From assembly GCA_047967505.1 (NCBI GenBank), contig CM106539.1: a stretch of 64,000 nucleotides of DNA, one strand, 5' to 3'. Below are positions 11,159-22,867 of the stretch, one piece after another. The DNA is from Dipteris shenzhenensis. Lineage: Eukaryota; Polypodiophyta; Polypodiopsida; Gleicheniales. A model generated the notes under the pieces. The model had not been told where the DNA came from and did not search any database. It saw only the letters and a list, made by a program, of their open reading frames with translations. The stretch's first letter is position 1. The number at the start of each line of letters is the position of its first letter. The translations under genes and the position numbers were made by a program.

Positions 11159-11956
11159 CTAAATTTTCCAACTCTGAAAGCCAAAAGTGGTGTGAAAACT
11201 AGTATCATCTAGCTGACCCACTGAAATAAGACTCTTGGTTAGCTTAGGCACATGTCTCACATGTTTCAAAACAAATGTAGACCCATTTGCAAAAGAAAAC
11301 TTTATGTCACCTGCTCCCACTATGTCACATGCATAGTCATTTCCAAGATGCACACAACCTGTCTTTCCACTGTCATAAGTGGAGAACCATTCCCTATGGG
11401 GAGTAACATGGAATGAAGCACCAGAATCCAAAATCCAATCCTGGGAATATGCATCATCTGAAGTGGTAAGCAACTCTGCAAATAAACTAGACATGAAGAG
11501 AACGTCATTGTCACTATCATGTGTGACTGCATTGATCTCCTTGATCTTCACTTTTCCTTTGTCCTCCCTTGGACTAACTTCCTTTTGATTTGCACCCCAA
11601 TTTGCATTCTTTTTCTTATCCTTTTGCTCTCTTTTCAGCTTGTAGCAATCCTTTTTCATATGGCCCTTCTTGCCACAGTGGTAACACTCAATGTTCCGTG
11701 CCCTGGATTTGCTACGAGACTTTCCTCTTTCTTGGGACTTCCCCCTGAACTGTGATCTACCCCTTTGCACATTTAAGGCTGCATCCTGCTTGTTGCCGTC
11801 CATAGACTTCCGTCTAATCTCCTTGGCCAACAAGCTACCCACAACATCATCAAATTTCAGTACTCCACCAGGTGCAGAGTTACTGACAGCTGTACGGAAG
11901 GTATCCCATGAGGATGGCAATGAAAATATTGCCTCAGTCTCCGCATCAAAATTCAT
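11159..11956 (-). pseudogene. Copia E Gag C-terminus with CCHC knuckle, and protease
   Basis: It includes the nucleocapsid knuckle CYHCGKKGHMKKDC (CX2CX4HX4C), a Lys/Arg-rich flank, and the aspartic protease site WILDSGASFHVTP. It ends at TAG 11159-11161 and is in frame with both neighbours. Confidence 0.92.
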
Positions 11957-11998
11957 CTTTTGAGCCTGAAGTTGGTTGAAAATAATATTGAATTCATT

Positions 11999-12379
11999 CT
12001 AGTGAGAAGCAATGGGGACCCCTTCCTTCATCTGTAGCTCAAACAACCTCTTCATGAGGTAAACTTTATTAGAGGCAGTTTCCTTTTCATAAGTGGCACA
12101 CAATTTCTTCCACAAATCTTCCATAGTCTGCTCAGTTACTACTGTGAAATAAACTGACTCTGCAAGATGAAGTCTAATAGTAGATTTTGCTAATGCATCC
12201 AACTCATTCCAATCATCCTCAGACATATTTATAGGCTTAGCTTCAATCCTTGCCAAGGGTTTAATCTGCTTCTTTTGAATAAGAACATCCCTTATTTGTT
12301 CTTTCCGCAAAGAAAAGTTTGTCCCATCAAACTTTTTAATGCTGAAAAACTCCTTTTCAAACATGGAAGAGGATGCCAT
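11999..12379 (-). pseudogene. Copia E Gag N-terminal part
   Basis: The MASSSMFEKEFF start is preferred over an ATG 24 nt upstream because it matches Copia Gag starts. FDGTNFSLRKEQIRDVL, ELDALAKSTIRLHL and MEDLWKKLCATYE are Gag (UBN2/DUF4219-type) blocks. TAG at 11999-12001 separates it from the next segment in the same frame. Confidence 0.85.
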
Positions 12380-12403
12380 GATGCAAATAAAGCAAAATCC
12401 CAA

Positions 12404-13823
12404 ATGTTAGTGCCTATAAGAGAGAATCACACCAAATACCAGGTGCACCCAAATGTGTATGCCACAATAGAGTGAAATATCACCAAAACTCAAAGCTCAA
12501 AGCATCAAAAGATGCATCTGACTCATGTGCATATACTATGCATCCATATGAGCAAATCTGGCCCAAAAGAAAATGCCAACTGCAATGGCAATCCAAAATG
12601 CCAATAAGTGCCAAATGACTCAAGCATAAACACCATGCACTGGCATATGCATCAATAATATCTCATCCAAGAGAGCATAGCACTATCAATGCATCACTTG
12701 CAATGTGTCAAAGCTATCCCTCAGCATAAAATAGCATCCATGTGCAAAGCGTCCATAAACAATAGCATCCCACAAGGTAATTTGGGCCAATCAGCGCATC
12801 CAATAAGGACTGCAATTCATCCAAATGGCCTATAAATCATCCATTGCAACCCAATGCACACCATGAATGAGTGCACACTACTGCAACCAGAGTGATCTGC
12901 ATAAGATATGCTCAAGAAATCATAGTCCCACGGTAATGACCGCTACTGAAAATAGAACCTGAGATGCCTCAAAACATGGGTGCCATTGCATAATCGGACT
13001 TAGCAAGAAAATCTGCAAATATCTCTCTTCTGTTGGAACTCCAGAATCCCAACCGATGAGTGAGAAATGGGAGTCAACACTTATCCACTGCCATGTGGCA
13101 TAAATCTAAGGTTTCAAAACCTTAGAATGAAAAATGCATAACAAAGAGACGAAATCGAATACACAGAGATCTATAACTCTGAAAATCCTCCATCGAATTG
13201 TGCAAGAACTGACAGGTAGGGGTTTTTGGGCATCCGAAATGCAATGGGATAGATGGTTTTGGAAACCGTGGTCTCAATCACTGGGTCCAACACACGGACT
13301 GAAAAACGTTTTTGGAAACAGAGCTGTTTGTAAACTCCACCGGTGTGCGAATGATGAGCAACATAGAAGTTTTAGGACTCTTGAGTCCATCAGAACTGAT
13401 AGATTTGCAAATGGTTGCTCCAAACTTGAGTTCCAACACCCAGGCAAAAAACGCAGAAACTGACACACTCAGTCAGAAATCCAATGAAATGATTCCAGAT
13501 TCAAGAATGAAGGTGTTTCCAAGCTCCTGAAGTGAAGTGGACACCAAAAGCAAGCAATAGTTGCCTCTACAAGTCAATACAGAGTCTCTGTCATTGAACA
13601 GAACAGGAAAAAGCTCAAAAAACGACCTTTTCTTTGAAAACACTTAACAGGCTCTCAAAATCACTTCGCAAAACCAAAGTGACTTTTCCAAAGGTTCCTC
13701 CAAGGTCTCTACACACTCGGATGCAAGTAAAGTCACCCACAAAGCTTCCCACAGAGCTTCTCCTTCCTCCCACAGAGCTGCTGAGCTTCTAAGCATTCAC
13801 GCACACTCAGCTAGATCACCTGG
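12404..13823 (-). other. Untranslated leader of Copia E
   Basis: About 1.4 kb between the PBS and the Gag start with no coherent ORF. The upstream part is rich in short AT-rich stretches and CAT-containing words on the + strand. It matches the long leaders of the other Copia elements here in length class, but not in sequence. Confidence 0.6.
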
Positions 13824-13835
13824 GCTCTGATACCA
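13824..13835 (-). other. Primer-binding site of Copia E
   Basis: Sense TGGTATCAGAGC, the standard complement of the plant initiator-Met tRNA 3' end, 2 nt inside the 5' LTR. Confidence 0.9.
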
Positions 13836-13837
13836 GT

Positions 13838-14003
13838 TGAGAGTGCTCACAATGGAAGTACGAACGGAAGAGGGAGAGAGAGAGACAGAGAGCCACACAA
13901 GTTTTGGTGGGTGCAGAACCCCCTAATCTTCTTTTTCATTCATTTATATTGTTTGATATTGTACATAACCGGGGTAAAGGCATAGTGACCTTTAACCCCC
14001 ACA
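13838..14003 (-). repeat. 5' LTR of Copia E
   Basis: 166 bp, partner of 8110-8279. It is flanked outside by ATCCA (14004-14008), the presumed original target sequence. Confidence 0.92.
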
Positions 14004-14600
14004 ATCCACCATCTATTATGCACAAGCAAATGGCTAGGCAGATTGGTCTAACAAGATCATGACGAAGGTCATGAAGAAAATTGTCAACAAGAATTGTATG
14101 GATTGGGACCAAAAGCTATATTCCATCTTATGGGCTTTCTAGACAACTTATAAGATAGCAACCGACATCACCCCTTTCAAGATGGTGTACGAAATTGAAG
14201 CGATGGGGCCTATGGAGTATTTGGTGCCAATTCTTTGGATCATGGTCACAAAGCGGTTAAGCCCAGAAGAATCACTCACACATTGCATGGACCAGCTACA
14301 ATAGCTTGGCAAGACCAAATTCATTTTGGCCCACACTGCTAATATAGTTCAGCACCGCTAGAAAAAATGGGTCGATTCCCATGCAAAGAGCCAGATCTTC
14401 AAAGAAAAGGATGCAGTAGTGATGTTCCGATCGAGACATGGCCCCCACCTGGCAAATTAAAGTTCCAATGGGCCATACCATATTGGCTCGTGCATCATTA
14501 TTCTGATGGCTTGGCATGCTTCAAGTTGAACTTTTCAAAAAGCCATTTAATGTCCTTATTTTGGTCCTATGCCACCATATGTCTTCCCTAAGGAATCAAA
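14004..14600 (+). pseudogene. Gypsy G1 integrase, second half of core and C-terminus
   Basis: The frame resumes with STIYYAQANG, then KVMKKIVNKN, DWDQKLYS and TDITPFKMVYEIEAM, the integrase core after the second Asp, with stops at the TGA/TAG positions in the ADW and WAF stretches. It continues to IFKEKDAVVMFRSRH (about 14391-14440) and a PGKLKFQW...PYWL GPY/F-type motif (about 14445-14490). Confidence 0.82.
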
Positions 14601-14793
14601 AGATGTGCTGGCAGTAATGTCTGAACGTGTGGATTTGATATGGTCGGATGCTGACTCATCAAGTGACATGCCTCAATGTGAACTTAACTCATGGGTGCAG
14701 CCTCCCAAAAGAGCCTGCCATCATCATTCTACATGCATGCCCATGCCTCCTTGCCATTGCATGTCTATTCCTTCTTGACATCGCTCATTCTCT
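14601..14793. other. Spacer after G1
   Basis: No recognised domain and no clear 3' LTR of G1. The sequence reads as a short open stretch on + (14569-14778) without family resemblance. Confidence 0.3.
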
Positions 14794-15657
14794 TTGTCAC
14801 TTGCAACTGTGCTCATCGCAACTCTAATGTTCTTTCTCTTTGCACTCTCTTGCACTCTGCCTCAAATCCCTCAAGCTCCCACCATGGTGGTTTACACTAA
14901 GTTGTTGGCCTTCGATGTTATAGTCAGAGATGCATCAAGCCTATCTTGGAGCATAATCCCCATGCACCTTGAGGCCAAAAGCATTATGACATATCTCCAA
15001 CAAGGACAGATAGTTCATGTCGCCTCTAGGGAGTACATGCTCACAACAAAGTGGGTCACAACAGTGCTTCATCTCCCTCACAAAGGCAAAAATCACTACC
15101 CCAATGCCAAGTGCAATATCCATTTGGCAAGAAGCATGCCCAAGAGTACCTCCTCTCAAGAGCCTCACCGACCCTACCCTAATCATGCTTCAAGTTCTTT
15201 CTTGAACTGGTTTGGTTTGCAAGCAAAAACTACTAACATCTCGATTGCTACAACAATAGGGTGGTTGATGTAGGAAGAGGAAGGGAAGCCCATGGCATGG
15301 GCATGACTATTCTTGGAGCTCTTTCTCAATGAGGCAAAACACCTTGTAGAGTAAGCAAATGATTGGAGTTGTGTCGATGAAATCTACTCAAACTTGTTCC
15401 CCTGGTCAAAACTAAGGCTAGAGATTCCACCAATAGGAGGTGCATTAGAGGCCAACCCAATAGAGACCTCAAAGGCCATAAAGTACCACTCAAAGCGCAC
15501 ACTACAAAAGAAGATTGAGTGCACCAAAAATACTATAAGAGTCCTCAAGCTAGAGGACAGTAGCCCCAATGAGGCCATCAACTCTGTGGCATCCACTGCC
15601 AATGATGATTTTGAGCCGATCACCTCTTCCCCTTGCCTGTTGGCCTTGAAACTATGA
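14794..15657 (+). pseudogene. Decayed ORF at the start of G2, gag-like position
   Basis: Two open stretches in the same frame (14794-15273 and 15394-15657) are split by stops, including TAG at 15271-15273. Residues such as MHLEAKSIMTYLQQGQIVHV look like a real protein, but I recognise no family. The position before protease suggests a gag-type ORF; this is an inference. Confidence 0.4.
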
Positions 15658-16956
15658 CTTTCTCTAATGTGCCTCCCTTAACTCCCCCGACAAGCACAAC
15701 CATGCTGGCACTCCTCCCTCCTATTTTGACTACCTTGGATTTCTCCTCTTATCTGGCCATTTCTTCATCTATTCTTTACACAATTGTGTCCATCCCCACC
15801 ACCTCTGCGTCTACTCCCCCTCCCCTCATGACCACGGCTGTAAAGACCACCAAGGGGTGATCGTTGGGCTTAATGACCCCATCAAGGAGCTATTCAAGAG
15901 GAAGGCCCAACAAGGCCCCATCATTGAGATGTCTTCCACCACTACTAGTAGGTGCTCAAGGCCAAACACAGACCAGGAGGTGCAATCAAAGCTCTTCATC
16001 ACAGTGCCTCACACCCAATTGGCCATTCCAATCGAGTTCCCATGTCTATCTTGGCTCAATAATGTTGACGTGGCTCACTGCTACACCTAGTACATCAATG
16101 AATACCTGGCTATCAACCAAATAGAGCATCTTTCCCTAGAGCTAGCATAGGCAAACAACAAGTTGAGGCAGTGTGAGAATAGGAGATGGTAGGCCTGTGT
16201 GGCCAAAGAGATAGAGTTTTCTTGACACACGCTCTTGCAGGAGCAGATTATGGTCCTCCAATGCAACTTGGATGAAGCAACTCAGGGTAGCTAAGCTACA
16301 TTTTGGTCTTGAGTCAAAGAGTTGAGAAGAGTAGAAGCATGAGCTAAAGCTATAGGTTTAGACACTCAAGCAAAGCAACATGGTCCTACAAAAGAGGAGA
16401 GTAAGACAAGGAGCCAAGCAAACTTGGATCCTTTGACAGTGATGAGCCATCTCTCATTTGACCAGTGATGCCAGCCCATTTTCCCCCTTCACCATAGAAG
16501 TGGGTGAAGTAGCCTCCTCCCTCCAAGATGATTCTATAGACAGTGTAGGACAAGCATAGCAAAATGGCAGAAACAGTCCACATGATGTGGATACCAACAA
16601 TGAACTTTTTCTTGAGAAACAAGAGCTCCAGCAAAACCTCAGCAATGCCCAACAAAATAGATGGTCTTCAAATGGCAGATTGTCAAAGATGCTTGTTGCA
16701 GATACCAGAACCGATGTGGTGTCCAGTGCTATCAAAATTTTCACATCTGCACATGTGCAATCAAGCTGCTCCAAATGTCTCCTCCACCACCAATGTCGAA
16801 TTTGCCTTTGCTCTTCTATCTCCACAATAGAGGGCACCTCCACTACTCGATCAGCAACCTGTTGCACTGGTGGCCCAATCGGCCAACAATGGTCAGTCAA
16901 AGATCACTAGATGATACCTGGTCTTTTGTACATGTCACCTTTTCTAGAAGCCTCCA
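15658..16956 (+). other. Stop-rich remnant between gag-like ORF and protease of G2
   Basis: Short pieces such as LFLEKQELQQNLSNAQQ (16587-16650) suggest a coiled coil, but no frame stays open beyond about 110 codons. Confidence 0.35.
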
Positions 16957-17436
16957 ATGCAAAAGTCTACATTCAACATCCACCTAGCTGACCACACAAA
17001 ATTGAAACCACTAGGCATCATTGGTAATGTGCCAACGAAAATTGCTAGAGTCAGGTTCACTCTCCAATTTACTGATCAGATCACAATCCAAAATAGAGAA
17101 ACTACTGTCAAGATCAATTTAGGAATAGGGGAAATCAAACCCACTATTCCTAGAAATATTGAGGACACTTCTTCCACTACAGCAACTAGTCATGCATCCC
17201 CTTTACATGCAAATGTACTGAAACCCATAGAAGGGGATATGCAAAGTCACATCAACAATTGGATACAAGCATTGACCACAATAGATAACTCTAAAACGAC
17301 ACATCCAATGTTACCAGATGTGGATGCACAAATGATCCAACTAGAAGCCCAATCTGGGATGATGAATCAGAAGAGGTGGAAGTGCCATTCTTCATGGCAA
17401 GTGTCGAGTGCGATGATGATCCTAAAGAGGCCATAA
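16957..17436 (+). pseudogene. G2 aspartic protease-like remnant
   Basis: The ORF opens with HLADHTKLKPLGIIGNVPTK, which fits the post-active-site region of plant Gypsy proteases (…KPLG…NVPTKI…). The D[ST]G active site itself is not visible upstream, so the domain is partial. The second half is low in recognisable motifs. Confidence 0.5.
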
Positions 17437-18199
17437 TTGAAGGTTACAGTGCAGAATTTGATTGGGACCTAGAAACGAAAGCCAATAATGCCACATTGGA
17501 AGGTCAAGTATTTGACAATGACTTAGCACTCATGGCCATAGAATACCCCAAGATGGACCCTCTAGCAGTAGCCAAAAGCAATTGATCAAGGAAAAAGAAT
17601 GAGTGTGTGCAATGCCAAAAGGCCAAGATAGAGAACTTTAATGAATTTGAAAGAATGCAGACCAAAGTGGTGGAATTGTATTTGGCTAATCCCACAAAAG
17701 CACCTGAGTCCCCAAATTTCGAATTGGATCCAAATGGGCTTGAAGGTGCATGTATGGCCGAAGAACCACTCCTTAGGAGTGAGACTCCTATTGAAAATTC
17801 ATCACTAGTCTCACAAAGCAAAAAGATTTGCAAGTTCAAACCCAATGTGAGAATGAAGAGTGAAATTATGAATACTCACAAAAAAAAAAGAGCAAGTGAA
17901 CATAGTTGAATTGGACCAAACATCTTCCACAACATCCAATGGAGCTAGCAACCAAGCAAGCACCTCAAAGTGCCATGATGGCCTAAGGGACATTCCCGAT
18001 TACTTCAAAAACTACACCAAGGGAGAAGCAACAATAGCAAAGCCTAGGCCACAGTCAGGGAATTAGAGCTCACAGAAATAGAGAATATTGAGGATGGAGA
18101 AGAAGAAAAGCTTGTATACATCGGCGAACAACTCACTTTAGAAGAAGAAAAGAATTAAAAGCATTGCTAATGGAATATAGAGATTGCATACCTTGGTTC
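17376..18199 (+). pseudogene. G2 linker and pre-RT region
   Basis: Acidic pieces (17376-17585, 17607-17909) lead to an EEEK(E)LKALLMEYRDCIPWFY-like string at about 18135-18199 after a frameshift. This matches the segment before RT in plant Gypsy pol (…LLKEY.D.FAW.Y.D). It ends at the Copia A LTR. Confidence 0.6.
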
Positions 18200-18436
18200 T
18201 ATTGAGAGACCACGGTCCATGCTCAACATCATGTGATTACATGTGCATAGCACTAACACATATAGAGTGCAATAAAGGAAAGGGTTAGATGCCCTAACCC
18301 TAACCCTAAGTGGGTTTGTATATATTCTACATTTTTACTAAATCTAGTGTACAGTTAGTCATTTGTGGTGTGCTCTCTAGCTATGCCCTCTCTCCTCATC
18401 TCCACTCTTCTCCTCTCCCCTCTTCATATTTTGTCA
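18200..18436 (+). repeat. 5' LTR of Copia A
   Basis: 237 bp, homologous to the 257-bp LTRs of B and C. It starts TATTGAGAG where the others start TGTTGAGAG, so the terminal G has changed. It carries only one copy of the 27-bp U3 repeat that is doubled in B and C. Confidence 0.9.
18292..18326 (+). promoter_or_regulatory. Telomere-like motif next to TATA box in LTR A
   Basis: CCCTAACCCTAACCCTAA (18292-18309) is followed 9 bp later by TATATATT (18319-18326). The same arrangement occurs in all LTRs of this family (39192-39229 in C; inverted in B). The TATA-like sequence is probably the LTR promoter; the telo-box-like repeat may be a regulatory site. Confidence 0.55.
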
Positions 18437-18449
18437 TGGTATCAGAGCT
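18437..18449 (+). other. Primer-binding site of Copia A
   Basis: TGGTATCAGAGCT directly after the LTR, matching initiator-Met tRNA. Confidence 0.9.
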
Positions 18450-20902
18450 CCCTTGCCTTCCACTGAGGCATTGCAATTCTTGAGAGAGTGAGAGTGATTG
18501 AGAGATTGAGAGTTCTCTTGAGTGTTCTTCCTGAGAGTCCACTACCGGTGAGAGATCTTCATCCATTATTTGATAGAAAATTTTCATCCATTTGAGAGAA
18601 ATTTCCATCCATTTTCCTTGAGATAATTCTATTTATTACATTTCTTCTTTGAGAGAGCTTATATTTCATTGAGAGACTTGTGAGTGTTTCTAGAGAGATC
18701 TTTGTGAGAAATCCCATTGTTAAGAAAAAGAGAGATGTATACTTTCTTTGAGTACTAGTGAGAGCTGTCCTTGAGCTCCTTGAATCATCAATTGGATTCC
18801 ACGACCTCCATCAACTCCTTGTAATAGTGTCTTCATCCTGCTACACCCAAGGACCATTGAAGTCCACTCCAACAAGCTGGTGATCTCCTTCGCAAGCCTC
18901 CTTGACCTACATCTACAAGGTTACTTCATGCAAGAGTTGACTCAATGGCTACAACAAAAGAGTAGTGAGTAGCTCCCCACAACTATGTTGCTGCACCCAA
19001 GGACCATTGAAGTCTACTCTAACAAGTTGATGATCTCCTTCGTAAGCCTCCTTGACCTTCATTTACAAGGTTACTTCATGCAAGAGTAGACTCAACGGCT
19101 GTAACAAACGAGCAGTGAGCGGCTCCCCACAACTGTGCCTTAAAGCTTTCTTAACAAAAAAATTTCGGTCCGTAGTTCTAGCCCAGCACATCTGCCATGC
19201 TCAGATAATTAGCAGACACTACAGCCAGGAACAAGGCACTTGCAACGTATTGCAATGGTTGAGGATTGTCGTAGTTGAACTCCATGAGCCCACATTTTGT
19301 TACATTGAAGACCTTGAATTGGGGAAGGTGGGAGCACATGATGCGCTTGGTCTCGTTGTTGTATTGCGAGAGAACATCCTCATAGGGATAGCCGAGGCTC
19401 ATCATCATCCTCAATTGAGTGAGCAGTACATGTGCACTAGGTAGCTTGTTGTTCTAATCGAAGACACCATAGTACTTCCAACCTCCGCTCACTCCTACAT
19501 GATTTGCAATCCCCTACGTCGTGGCCAGTTGTGCTGCTGCTGCTATAGATAGCTCGTATTCCCAGTAGAATAATACATCCACGCTCCCCCCCATATATAC
19601 TCATCCCAATGGTCTATAGAATTGTAGAACTGCTCCACATCAGGTATGGACTTCAAGTACCTTATGCCAATCTACGTCATCTACAACCTCCAGCCAACAC
19701 GAATGGGAGACACCACCATAGTTGCACCATTGAATAGCTTGCCAACATGGACTACAAACACAACAACACCTTCCTAAGGACTTGTGGCTAACTACAAGCT
19801 CCTAAGGGCCTTCTAGCCTAGCAACATATGCACAGCCCTCCTACAAATGCATGACTAGCGCCACTAATAGATGGGTCTTTCTCTGTAAGCAGACAAAAAC
19901 TTGAACGATTTCAATAGAATCTTTACAAATTTCGGTGACCCAAACTGTGACACATGGCAGATAAGCCACGGGATAGGTAACACAATCACTTTGCCACGTG
20001 GCAACCTTATCCAACTACCATGTTAGTTGGCACCCTCATGTGCCACATTAGCATCCTTGGAAGCTTGACACATGGTAGCCTATCTACCACATCATCCTTA
20101 TCTTGCCACATCAGCAGTAGACTATACTGGTCGCCGCATCATCATCGACAATGCTACATCATCACTCTAGCTTGGCAACAACCACATCATCCACGCCACA
20201 TCACATACCACCTCAACAGGCATAGTCAGCATCCACATCATCAAGATGATGCCACATCATCCATTAACCAAGTCAAAGTGCCATGTCATTAGGGTTGACC
20301 AATCAACTACCATGTCACCTTGTCCAGTCAGTAGTGCCACATGGCACTATCCCCTATCAGGCACTTTGACCCCTCTGCAAGCACATTGTGCACACTACAT
20401 GTACACACAGGTGACACATCAGCACACTCCTCCACTGGCACACCTCTTGGCAGGCACACCCTTGCATGTGACCCCCTGAGTGCCACATCATCATTGAGCA
20501 CTTTGCAGCCTTTTTTGCTCCTCCACCTAGATGAAGCTATATCTCTTGATCTAGGAAGAATTTGAGGGCACTAAAAAAACAAAAATCGAACGATTTTTTG
20601 TGCTCTACATGCTCATCACATTATGTGCACATTTTGGTGCAAGTATCACTCACTTTTGAGCCTCACCAACAAATCCACTTCCTTCATGCACATCAGTCTC
20701 CACATCAATGCATGTGACCCAGAACATAAAAAGAACAAAAAAAAAGAAATTATTTGCTATTCTTTTCTTCAATCGATGGTTGCTCTAGATCTAGATTAGA
20801 GTAGACTTGATTGCCATAGTGGAGATGATTTGAATTTCTCCAAGCTTCCAATCTAATCCATGCCCCAAAATTCCCAACTAGTTCCTACTCGGAGTCACAG
20901 TC
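18450..20902 (+). other. Long leader of Copia A
   Basis: About 2.45 kb with no convincing gene. The first part is built of GAGAG-rich words; 18839-18965 is partly repeated at 18965-19100 (CACCCAAGGACCATTGAAGT...). The stretch 19980-20480 is dense in CCACATCA/CCATGTCA words. Homologous leaders precede Gag in B and C. Confidence 0.6.
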
Positions 20903-21159
20903 TGACAAAATATGAAGAGGGGAGAGGAGAAGAGTGGAGATGAGGAGAGAAGGCACAGCTAGAGAGCACACCACAAATGACTAACTGTACACTAGATTTA
21001 GTTGAAAAAATAGAATATATACAAACCCTTTTAGGGTTAGGGTTAGGGGATCTAACCCTTTCCTTTATAGCACTCTATAAGGTTAGTGTTATGCACATAT
21101 GATCACGTGATGGTGCTATGCACACATGATCACATGATGTTGAGCGTGAACTCTCAACA
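20903..21159 (-). repeat. 3' LTR of Copia B
   Basis: 257 bp, TGACAAAATATG... to ...CTCTCAACA on +. It contains the inverted telomere-like and TATA motifs and the doubled 27-bp U3 repeat. Confidence 0.93.
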
Positions 21160-21171
21160 CCTTCCCTCAAG
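21160..21171 (-). other. Polypurine tract of Copia B
   Basis: In sense CTTGAGGGAAGG adjoins the 3' LTR. The same string precedes the 3' LTR of C (39071-39081). Confidence 0.8.
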
Positions 21172-21373
21172 ATCAACATCATGAAGCAGGCCTTCCCTCA
21201 AGATGATGATTCTGGGGAATCGAAGAAGTACTGAGCATTACATTCCATCACACCCCTTTAATGGGAATGTCCTTCCTCTGCGTCAAACCAAGAGCTAGTT
21301 GGTGTTTCTCGAATAGCTCTTTACTGAGTGGTTTGGTAAAGATGTATGCAATGTTTTCTTTGCTATCACAATG

Positions 21374-21847
21374 CTACAGTGTGATGTCACCAAGTAACAC
21401 TCTTTCTCTGATGAAGTGCTCTCTGACATCAATGTACTTTGTCCTGGAGTGATATATTGGATTTTTGGCCAATGCTTGAGCCGATTGATTATCATAGTAT
21501 CTTGTTGTTGGCTTTGACTCATCAAAGTAATTTGTTTCTGACAATAGTCTTCTGAGCCATATAGCCTCACATGAACCTGTAGTGAGTGCTCTATATTTTG
21601 CTTCAATCGAAGACAAAGAAACAGTTGGTTGTTTGTTTGACAACCATGATATAGCACCTTGACCAAGGAAGAATGCATATCCCTGTGTCGATCTCCTGGT
21701 CTCATGATCTCCAGCATAGTCACTGTCACAGTATGCATGCAATCGTGGATGACTTCCTCTATATTCTATCCCAAACTGTCTTGTACCTCTGATGTATCTC
21801 AAGACTCTTTTGGCTGCATTCCAGTGAGACTGTTTTGGATTTGCCAT
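21374..21847 (-). pseudogene. Copia B RNase H
   Basis: It has YCDSDYAGDHETRRSTQGY, LSSIEAKYRALTTGSCEAIWL and HSRTKYIDVREHFIRE, the RNase H blocks, with D and E residues. TAG at 21374-21376 ends it where element C has CAG; the frame then continues about 100 nt. Confidence 0.92.
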
Positions 21848-21934
21848 AAATTGTGCTAGTGAGCTTACTGCAAAACAAATATCTGGCCATGTGATTGTCA
21901 GATATATAAGAGATCCGATGAGTTGCCTGTAGTA

Positions 21935-22867
21935 TCAGTCATTGACTGTAGGCTTTTCTGAATCTTTAGTAAGTTTCAAACTCTGTTCCATGGGAGTGGC
22001 TGCAATCTTGCAATCTGCCATATGAAACTTCTTCAGGAGACTGTCAACATACTTGAGCTGACTCATGAATGTGCTATCTGAATCTCTCCAGAACTCAATT
22101 CCAAGACAATAGTGCATAAGTTCAAGATCTTTCATGTCGAACTCTATAGATAAGTCTTGTTTCAATTTTCTGATGAAGCTATCCTTGCTTCCTGTCACAA
22201 TCAAATCATCTACATACAAAAGTGCAATAGTAATGTCTTCCCCTTGAACTTTGTAGTAAAGAGTATGATCTGCATTGGACTTCATGTATCCCAGATCAGC
22301 AAAATACTTGTCAATTCTGCTGTACCAACTTCTGGGTGCTTGCTTTAAGCCGTAGAGACTTTTCTTGAGATGGCAAACCTTGTTCTCCTTTCCTGGTTCA
22401 AGATGACCTGCTGGTTGTTGCATGTAGACTTCCTCATCTAGATAACCATTGAGAAATGCATTCTTGACATCGAGCTCATACACATTCCATTTGTTGAGTG
22501 TCGCTAGTGATATCAAGAACCGTATGGAATCCATCTTTGCTACTGGAGCATAAGTCTCATCATAGTCTTGACCATATTGTTGTGCAAATCCTTTTGCAAC
22601 TAATCTAGCTTTGTATCTCTCAATACTGTCATCTGGATTGTACTTCACTTTGTATACCCATTTATTTGCTATGGCCTTCTTTCCTGGTGGAAGGTCACAT
22701 AATTCCCAAGTGTTATTTTTATACAAAGCATCCATAGCAGTTTGCCATTCTGGCTTGTCTGCTGCATCTTCGAAGTACACTGGCTGTTCTATAGCCATGA
22801 TGGTAGTCATAAGAGCATAGTTGGTGGTTTCCACCTGAATTGCTTTGCCTTTTGAAGCATATGTCAA
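21935..22867 (-). pseudogene. Copia B reverse transcriptase
   Basis: 310 residues with NNTWELCDLPPGKKAI, YKARLVAKGFAQQYG, LDVKNAFLNGYLDEEVYMQ, KKSLYGLKQAPRSWY and the catalytic YVDDLIV. It ends at TGA 21935-21937, where C has AGA. It is in frame with the flanking segments. Confidence 0.93.

Larger units (their letters stand above)
8110..14003 (-). mobile_element. Copia LTR retrotransposon E, complete structure, decayed coding
   Basis: LTRs are at 8110-8279 (3' LTR) and 13838-14003 (5' LTR), both with TG...CA ends in sense. Flanks are ATACA (8105-8109) and ATCCA (14004-14008), a 5-bp target duplication with one later change. A PBS at 13824-13835 matches initiator-Met tRNA, and a polypurine tract lies at 8280-8295. 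The internal order Gag, protease, integrase, RT, RNase H is the Copia order. Visible LTR differences (roughly ten in about 168 bp) suggest an insertion of moderate age. Confidence 0.93.
5016..14620 (+). mobile_element. Decayed Ty3/Gypsy element G1, interrupted by Copia E
   Basis: Domain order is protease (5016-5368), RT (5907-6754), RNase H (6781-7270), integrase zinc finger and first half of core (7600-8109), then Copia E (8110-14003), then rest of core and C-terminal GPY-like region (14004-14600). This is the Metaviridae pol order. Many stops and frameshifts make it non-functional. No LTRs or gag were recognised, so the ends are approximate. Confidence 0.8.
14794..18199 (+). mobile_element. 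Decayed Gypsy-like relic G2 (5' half), truncated by Copia A
   Basis: From left to right: a decayed ORF (14794-15657), a stop-rich zone with helical pieces (15658-16956), a protease-like region (16957-17436), a hydrophilic linker (17376-17909) and the first residues before RT (about 18125-18199). It breaks off where the Copia A LTR starts. The remaining RT, RNase H and integrase of this copy were not found. Confidence 0.6.

Noticed and set aside
16386-16900. Minus-strand ORFs of 89 and 148 codons
   Set aside because: They overlap the decayed Gypsy G2 region on + and show no recognisable domain.
18292-18309. CCCTAA repeats as an interstitial telomere
   Set aside because: They are only two to three units and occur at the same place in every LTR of one Copia family, so they belong to the LTR.
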